DNA from: Saprospiraceae bacterium
Lineage (GTDB): Bacteria > Bacteroidota > Bacteroidia > Chitinophagales > Saprospiraceae
Reading direction: 5' to 3'
DNA length: 10,973 nucleotides
Assembly (NCBI GenBank): GCA_025455635.1
Contig: JALOMF010000089.1
Coordinates: forward strand, 1 to 10,973
The translations under genes were made by a program, and so were the position numbers. Below, one piece after another: positions 6,843-10,973 of this stretch. The notes below the pieces were generated by a model, which made no database searches, was not told where the DNA came from, and was given only the letters and a program-made list of their open reading frames with translations. Numbering within the stretch: position 1 is the first letter of the stretch; the number at the start of each line of letters is the position of its first letter.

Positions 6843-8246
6843 TCAAATATGCAACGGCCTATTCCCCGTAGCCCCCAGCGCCGCTTCCTTGATGGCCTCC
6901 GCATACGTCGGGTGGGCGTGGCTCATGCGGGCGCAGTCCTCTGCACTAGCCCGGAACTCCATCAGCGCCACGGCCTCGGCAATCAGGTCGGCAGCACGTG
7001 CGCCAACGATGTGAACGCCTAGTATCTCGTCCGTTTCTTGGTGCGCCAACATTTTCACCATGCCCTCCAAGTCCATGCTGGCACGGGAACGGCCCAGCGC
7101 CTTCATCGGGAATTTGCCTACTTTGTATGGTATGCCCGCTGCTTTTAACTGCTCCTCTGTTTGGCCCACGCTGGACACCTCCGGCCAAGTGTAAACCACG
7201 CCGGGGATGAGGTTGTAGTCAATATGCGGCTTTTGCCCAGCGATGGTTTCCGCCACAAAAACGCCTTCTTCTTCGGCCTTGTGGGCCAGCATGGCACCCT
7301 GCACCACATCGCCGATGGCATAAATGCCTGGCACATTGGTCTGCAAGTGATGGTCAACGGCAATGCGGCCACGCTCGTCCTTCGCCACGCCCGCATTTTC
7401 CAAACCCAATTTATCCGTGTACGGCCTGCGGCCAATGGCCACGAGGCAGTAGTCGGCTTCGAGGTTGAAAACTTCCTCGCTGTCCCGCTTCTGCACCTCC
7501 ACCACGACACCCTTTTTGGTGGCCTTCACGGTGTTCACCTTGTGGCCGAGGTGGAACTTAAAGCCGAGTCCCTTCAGTGAACGTTGCAATTCTTTGCTGC
7601 AATCGCCGTCCATCGTCGGGATGATGCGGTCGAGGAACTCTACCACCTCCACCTCCGTACCGAGGCGGGCATAGACTGACCCCAGTTCCAGGCCGATGAC
7701 GCCGCCGCCAATGATGACCATGCGTTTTGGCACAGCCTCAATGTTCAGCGCTTCGGTGCTGGTGATGATGCGTTTTTTATCATAATTGAACGCCTCCGGC
7801 GTAATGGGCTTCGAGCCAGTGGCGATGATGGTCTTGTCGGTCTCGATTTCTTCGGTGGTACCATCCGCCTTTGCGACGCTGATTTTATTGGCATTCACGA
7901 ACGAGCCGTGGCCCTTGAAGACATCAATCTTATTTTTCTTCATCAAAAAATCAATGCCCTTGTTGTTGGCGTCCACCACTTCGGCCTTCCGCTTTATCAT
8001 CTGCGGCATGTTGACCTTGAGGCCGCTCACGCCGATGCCGTGCTGCTCGAACTTGTGCTTGGCATTGTGGTAGTGCTCACTGCTGTCGAGCAGGGCCTTG
8101 GAGGGGATGCAGCCCACATTGAGGCAGGTGCCGCCGAGCACGCCGTAGCGCTCGATGATGGCGGTCTTGAGGCCCAATTGGGCACAACGTATGGCGGCCA
8201 CATAGCCGCCGGGGCCGGAGCCGATGACGGTAACGTCGTATTTCAT
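6843..8246 (-). CDS. lpdA: Dihydrolipoamide dehydrogenase (E3)
   Basis: The 467-aa flavoprotein reoxidises dihydrolipoamide in 2-oxoacid dehydrogenase complexes and/or the glycine cleavage system, passing electrons through FAD to NAD+. Visible features are the FAD-binding GSGPGG (9-14), the redox-active disulfide GGTCLNVGCIPSK with Cys41 and Cys46, the NAD-binding GGGVIGLELG (180-189), the second FAD motif YAIGDVV (309-315), and the catalytic HAHPTYAE with His445 and Glu450 in the C-terminal dimer interface. Length and motifs are canonical, and the protein looks fully functional. The ATG at 8246 gives the standard start MKYDVTVIGSGPGG; the longer frame to 8333 reads through tandem repeats. 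No E1, E2 or glycine cleavage genes are in view. It follows ricT across a 102-bp repeat-filled leader and ends at a strong terminator. Confidence 0.98.
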   Translation of the reverse strand: MKYDVTVIGSGPGGYVAAIRCAQLGLKTAIIERYGVLGGTCLNVGCIPSKALLDSSEHYHNAKHKFEQHGIGVSGLKVNMPQMIKRKAEVVDANNKGIDFLMKKNKIDVFKGHGSFVNANKISVAKADGTTEEIETDKTIIATGSKPITPEAFNYDKKRIITSTEALNIEAVPKRMVIIGGGVIGLELGSVYARLGTEVEVVEFLDRIIPTMDGDCSKELQRSLKGLGFKFHLGHKVNTVKATKKGVVVEVQKRDSEEVFNLEADYCLVAIGRRPYTDKLGLENAGVAKDERGRIAVDHHLQTNVPGIYAIGDVVQGAMLAHKAEEEGVFVAETIAGQKPHIDYNLIPGVVYTWPEVSSVGQTEEQLKAAGIPYKVGKFPMKALGRSRASMDLEGMVKMLAHQETDEILGVHIVGARAADLIAEAVALMEFRASAEDCARMSHAHPTYAEAIKEAALGATGNRPLHI

Positions 8247-8253
8247 GATTTGG

Positions 8254-8304
8254 ATTGTTTGATTGTTGAGATTGTTTGATTGTTGAGATTGTTTGATTGT
8301 TGAG
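8254..8304. repeat. Three perfect 17-bp tandem repeats in the ricT-lpd spacer
   Basis: The unit ATTGTTTGATTGTTGAG occurs three times without a mismatch (8254-8270, 8271-8287, 8288-8304). The array ends 8 bp from the lpd start codon, so it forms most of the lpd leader when read on the minus strand (there CTCAACAATCAAACAAT). An inverted copy of part of the unit, CAAACAATCC (8314-8323), is perfectly complementary to GGATTGTTTG (8252-8261). Confidence 0.97.
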
Positions 8305-8340
8305 AGTTGCTGGCAAACAATCCAGCAATTCAATAATCAA
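8293..8340 (-). promoter_or_regulatory. Hairpin in the lpd leader with a repeat-complementary loop
   Basis: TTGCTGG (8307-8313) and CCAGCAA (8322-8328) form a 7-bp stem around an 8-nt loop. An outer 11-bp stem joins 8293-8303 to 8330-8340 with one G-U pair, separated from the inner stem by a small asymmetric internal loop. Read on the minus strand the loop is AUUGUUUG, the exact complement of CAAACAAU present in all three adjacent repeats. It lacks a following T-tract in the direction of transcription, so it is not a standard terminator. Any regulatory role is inference. Confidence 0.55.
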
Positions 8341-8348
8341 ATAATTTT

Positions 8349-9935
8349 TCATTCACCGCCACTCGGCGGAGCACCACCACCCGGCGGATTGCCGCCACGT
8401 CCACCACCGCCGCCACGCCCGCCACGGCGGTTTTTGCCGCCACGTCCGCCACGGCGGTTGCCGCCTTCCCGGCGCTCGCCAGTTGGGGCATCGCCTTCTT
8501 GACCGGGCTGCCTTGGCTCCCTAGGCTCACGAGGTTCCCTCGGTGCTTGCGGCTCACGGGGTGGCCTTGGTTCACGGGGTTCTTGCGGTTTGGCTTGCGC
8601 ATTGGCATCGCCACCGCCACTTGGTCGGCGGTCGCCACGGTCACGGCCCCTGCCACGGTTGCGGTCACGGTTGTTGCCACCACCTTCTTTGCGCTCGCCA
8701 GTTTGAATGCCTTCGCCTTCGCCGCCTTCGGTGGATTTGCTTTCAGGGCGGGCTTCCCTTGAACGGCCTTCACCCCCACGGTCGGCACCGCTTGGCTTCT
8801 TCTTTTTCTTTTTCTTTTTGCGCTCGTCGGGCGGCAGTTCCACCACGCCGGTGAGGTCGCCAGCGTTGTATGCTGGCTCGTCGTCGTCCACGTTGGTATT
8901 GTCGGTGACCACGGCGAGTGAGGCAAGGCTTTCGGGTAGTTCGCCCTTTTTGATGGCGTCCCGCACGCTGCGCACCTGCGCAATGGCGAGGGCAAACAAG
9001 GCGCCCCGGCCCCGGTCTTTTTCATAACCATAGTACATGAGGCCCTTGAAGATGTCGGTCTTCACGAGCGTGGCCATGCCCTCTTTGGTCTTGAGCTTGT
9101 CGGCGTCGTCGGGGAAACTGGACAGCGCCTCCATGTAGGTGTCGAGTTCGTAGTTGAGGCAGCATTTGAGGCGACCGCATTGCCCAGAGAGCTTCGCCTG
9201 GTTGATGGCGAGGTTCTGGTAGCGGGCGGCTGCCGTGCCCACGGTCTTGTAGCTGGTGAGCCAAGTGGAGCAGCAAAGCTCCCGCCCGCAGGGGCCGATG
9301 CCGCCTACCCGTGAGGCTTCCTGCCGGGCACCGATTTGCCGCATCTCGATTTTCATCTTGAAGTCCTTGGCAAACTGTCGAATCAGCTCCCGGAAGTCAA
9401 CCCGGCCATCGGCGGTGTAGTAGAAAGTGGCTTTTTTGCCGTCGCCCTGGTACTCCACATCCCCGATTTTCATGTTGAGATTGAGGCTTCGGGCAATGGC
9501 TCGGGCACGTATCATCGTCTCTTTTTCGAGGTTGCGTACCTCGTCGAGTTTTTCGAGGTCACGCTCATTGGCCTTCCTGACAACTTTTGGGAAATAGCCG
9601 TCCACTGGAATGCGCTTCTTGCGCATTTGCAGGCGCACCAGTTCGCCGGAGAGCGAGATGCGGCCTACGTCGCAGCCCGCTTGGGTATCCACCACCACCA
9701 TGTCGCCCGTGGTGGCACGGGTGTAGGGCTGGTTGAAATAAAAAGCTTTGCGTGAGCCATTTTTGAAACTGACTTCCACGACCTGAAACGGGTCAACGTC
9801 CTCGATTTCCATCGTCGTGAGCCAATCGAAAGTATTGAGCCGGTTGCAGCTGCCGCTGGCGCAACTGCCTTTGCTGCCGCAGCCCGAAGGCGCCCCGGCT
9901 TCTTTAGAACCTACTGAACATCCTGCGCATGCCAT
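8349..9935 (-). CDS. ricT: RicT/YaaT-like PSP1-domain Fe-S protein with long basic disordered tail
   Basis: The 528-aa product has three parts. Residues 1-38 are Cys/Gly/Ser-rich (Cys3, 6, 19, 25, 30), then NRLNTFDWL, an N-terminus I recall from Bacteroidota homologues. Residues about 45-275 are the PSP1/RicT core, with GGIGPCGRELCC (211-222) and SGQCGRLKCCLNYE (250-263) supplying Cys216, 221, 222, 253, 258 and 259, of the kind that bind a 4Fe-4S cluster in Bacillus RicT. In Bacillus, RicT works with RicA and RicF to steer RNase Y processing. Residues from about 372 on are low-complexity: eight lysines (373-380), EPR/PRE repeats (452-476) and RGG-like clusters (494-515). The ATG at 9935 was chosen because the longer frame runs through repeats. 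It follows holB, as in Firmicutes. Core assignment is strong; function in this phylum is inferred. Confidence 0.93.
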   Translation of the reverse strand: MACAGCSVGSKEAGAPSGCGSKGSCASGSCNRLNTFDWLTTMEIEDVDPFQVVEVSFKNGSRKAFYFNQPYTRATTGDMVVVDTQAGCDVGRISLSGELVRLQMRKKRIPVDGYFPKVVRKANERDLEKLDEVRNLEKETMIRARAIARSLNLNMKIGDVEYQGDGKKATFYYTADGRVDFRELIRQFAKDFKMKIEMRQIGARQEASRVGGIGPCGRELCCSTWLTSYKTVGTAAARYQNLAINQAKLSGQCGRLKCCLNYELDTYMEALSSFPDDADKLKTKEGMATLVKTDIFKGLMYYGYEKDRGRGALFALAIAQVRSVRDAIKKGELPESLASLAVVTDNTNVDDDEPAYNAGDLTGVVELPPDERKKKKKKKKPSGADRGGEGRSREARPESKSTEGGEGEGIQTGERKEGGGNNRDRNRGRGRDRGDRRPSGGGDANAQAKPQEPREPRPPREPQAPREPREPREPRQPGQEGDAPTGERREGGNRRGGRGGKNRRGGRGGGGGRGGNPPGGGAPPSGGE

Positions 9936-9942
9936 ATAATTG

Positions 9943-9997
9943 GAAATTGGGAAATTGGGAAATTGGAGGTTGAGAAATCGGGAAATTGGGAAATTGG
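9943..9997. repeat. 8-bp GAAATTGG tandem repeats upstream of ricT
   Basis: GAAATTGG occurs three times in a row at 9943-9966 and twice more at 9982-9997, separated by AGGTTGAGAAATCG. In the minus-strand transcript these read CCAATTTC and end 7 bp from the ricT ATG. Degenerate copies in the opposite orientation fill 10013-10061. Confidence 0.93.
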
Positions 9998-10061
9998 AAA
10001 CTGGGCAGCCCAAATTTCCTTATTTCTTAATTTCCTAATTTCCCAATATCTAATTTCTCAA
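9970..10061. repeat. Imperfect inverted repeat in the holB-ricT spacer
   Basis: TTGAGAAAT (9970-9978) is perfectly inverted at 10053-10061, where it codes for the last three residues of HolB. Between them lie GGAAA (9996-10000) and TTTCC (10015-10019) around CTGGGCAGCCCA, and GAAATTGG-type units face degenerate AATTTCC-type units. The whole spacer could fold into a long imperfect hairpin. It lacks the compact GC stem and T-tract of an intrinsic terminator. Confidence 0.6.
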
Positions 10062-10973
10062 TATCTTATTTAGTTGTATCGAGGCATCCAAAAAAAGCAG
10101 CTTCTGGTTGGCGTTCCGTTCGATGTGGAACGAGCAGTCGTTGAAGAGCTTCGTGATGCGCTCGATTTGCCCAAACCCGATGATTTTGCTCAGGTTTTGG
10201 GCGGTTTTGAGTTCTTCCGGCGGCAGCCTCACTTGGTCGCTTCCGGTGGTTTTAAGGAGCATGTACTCCCGCATGAAATGCAGGGCGTACTGAAGGAACT
10301 GCTTTTGGTTTTCACGGCCAAGGTCGGCAAAAGTTTCCGTCCAAGCTGCCATGTCCACGCCATTTCCTTGGTAGCACTTGCGGAGCCAATCCAAAAACAG
10401 GTTTGAATTGTCTTTGAGCGGCTGCGCCGCAATGCTCAGGGCCTCGTTGAAATCGCCTGCCGCCAAATGGGCGATGGAGCGGGCCTTGTCCGAAGTCAGT
10501 CCTTTTTGCTGTATCAATCCTGCCTCCACTTCCTCGTCGTTCAGGCGGTTCACCTTCACGAGTTGGCAGCGGGAGAGGATGGTATTCAAAATCAGTTCCT
10601 GATTTTCCGCCACGAGGATAATCAGGGTGTCGTCGGGCGGCTCCTCGATGAGTTTCAGCAGGCGGTTGCCCTCCTTGCCGAGGTACTCCGGCAGCCACAT
10701 CACCAGTATTTTGTAGCGGCCCTCAAAGGCTTTCAGGCTCAATTTTTTGATGATGCTGACGCACTCCTCTTTGTTGATATTGCCCTGTTTGTTCTCCGCA
10801 CCGATGCGCTGGAGCCACTGGTTCACATCGAGGTACGGGTTTTCGGCCATTGCCTTCCGCCAGTCGGCGATGTGGTGGTCGCTGATGACGTTGGCACCCA
10901 CGGTCGGGAACGAGAAGTGCAGGTCGGGGTGCACGAGCTTTTCCACCTTGCTGCACTGGCTGCATTGGCCGCA
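10050..10973 (-). CDS. holB: DNA polymerase III subunit delta' (clamp loader), 5' end outside window
   Basis: The frame is open to the right window edge and gives 307 residues plus a TAG stop; the N-terminal part, including the degenerate P-loop region, is missing. The first visible residues, CGQCSQCSKVEKLVHPDLH, carry three of the four cysteines of the clamp-loader zinc module. Further on are LPEYLGKEGNRLLKLIEEPP and then ILSRCQLVKV, whose SRC motif marks the delta'/gamma/tau family. Delta' is the rigid, usually ATP-inactive stator of the clamp loader that places the beta sliding clamp on primed DNA. A GTG at 10946 can start a frame but lies inside the zinc module, so the true start is upstream of the window. 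Its last codons (LRN-stop) form one arm of the inverted repeat before ricT. The holB-ricT order supports both assignments. Confidence 0.92.
   Translation of the reverse strand, partial: CGQCSQCSKVEKLVHPDLHFSFPTVGANVISDHHIADWRKAMAENPYLDVNQWLQRIGAENKQGNINKEECVSIIKKLSLKAFEGRYKILVMWLPEYLGKEGNRLLKLIEEPPDDTLIILVAENQELILNTILSRCQLVKVNRLNDEEVEAGLIQQKGLTSDKARSIAHLAAGDFNEALSIAAQPLKDNSNLFLDWLRKCYQGNGVDMAAWTETFADLGRENQKQFLQYALHFMREYMLLKTTGSDQVRLPPEELKTAQNLSKIIGFGQIERITKLFNDCSFHIERNANQKLLFLDASIQLNKILRN

Noticed and set aside
8254..8304. A CRISPR array
   Set aside because: The 17-bp units are directly abutting with no spacers, and there are no cas genes.
8293..8340. An intrinsic terminator after ricT
   Set aside because: The hairpin has no T-tract on the minus strand; the repeats that follow are not T-rich in that direction.
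8330..9031. A 233-codon minus-strand frame overlapping the RicT tail
   Set aside because: It is a second frame through the low-complexity tail of RicT; the RicT frame carries the conserved core and the tail continuously.
9936..10013. An N-terminal extension of RicT through the 8-bp repeats (NFPIS-type peptide)
   Set aside because: The peptide is a translation of repeat DNA, while the N-terminus from 9935 (MACAGCS) fits RicT homologues.

Overview
The window looks like a chromosomal housekeeping segment from a member of the Bacteroidota, probably a Saprospiria-like lineage. That placement is inference. It rests on a type IX secretion (T9SS) C-terminal sorting domain, several TAnnTTTG promoter boxes typical of this phylum, no clear Shine-Dalgarno sites, and a RicT protein with the Cys-rich N-terminus I associate with Bacteroidota. 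I see no transposase, integrase, phage gene, tRNA, rRNA or CRISPR array, and no clear sign of recent gene transfer.

Layout, left to right. (1) Positions 1-2700, minus strand: uvrB, followed 30 bp downstream by a SpoU/TrmH-family RNA 2'-O-methyltransferase that is cut by the left window edge. (2) Positions 2701-2901: a divergent promoter region between uvrB and a plus-strand gene. (3) Positions 2902-3654, plus strand: a putative lipoprotein with one EF-hand-like Ca-binding loop. (4) Positions 3667-4863, minus strand: a secreted T9SS cargo protein that converges on the lipoprotein gene with a 12 bp gap. (5) Positions 4968-5909, minus: a GtrB/DPM1-like polyprenyl-phosphate glycosyltransferase. 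(6) Positions 5973-6731, minus: a 252-aa protein of unknown function with an N-terminal four-cysteine cluster. (7) Positions 6786-6826: an intrinsic terminator. (8) Positions 6843-10973, minus: holB (partial), ricT and lpd, probably read in that order as one transcript.

The proteins are mostly conventional: DNA repair (UvrB), RNA modification, replication clamp loading (HolB), an Fe-S RNA-processing regulator (RicT) and dihydrolipoamide dehydrogenase. The holB-ricT pairing matches the Firmicutes holB-yaaT arrangement. The less ordinary content is the two spacers flanking ricT. Each is filled with short tandem repeats plus inverted copies: three perfect 17-bp units before lpd, and 8-bp GAAATTGG units before ricT. 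In the lpd leader a hairpin presents an 8-nt loop that is exactly complementary to each of the three repeat copies. RicT also carries a long Lys-, Arg-, Gly- and Pro-rich tail of roughly 155 residues that resembles an RNA-binding tail.

Several longest-ORF starts were moved inward because the longer versions run through a promoter, a terminator or repeat DNA: the lipoprotein to 2902, the glycosyltransferase to 5909, the Cys-cluster protein to 6731, lpd to 8246 and ricT to 9935. No gene-free stretch exceeds 300 bases; the longest is 2701-2901.
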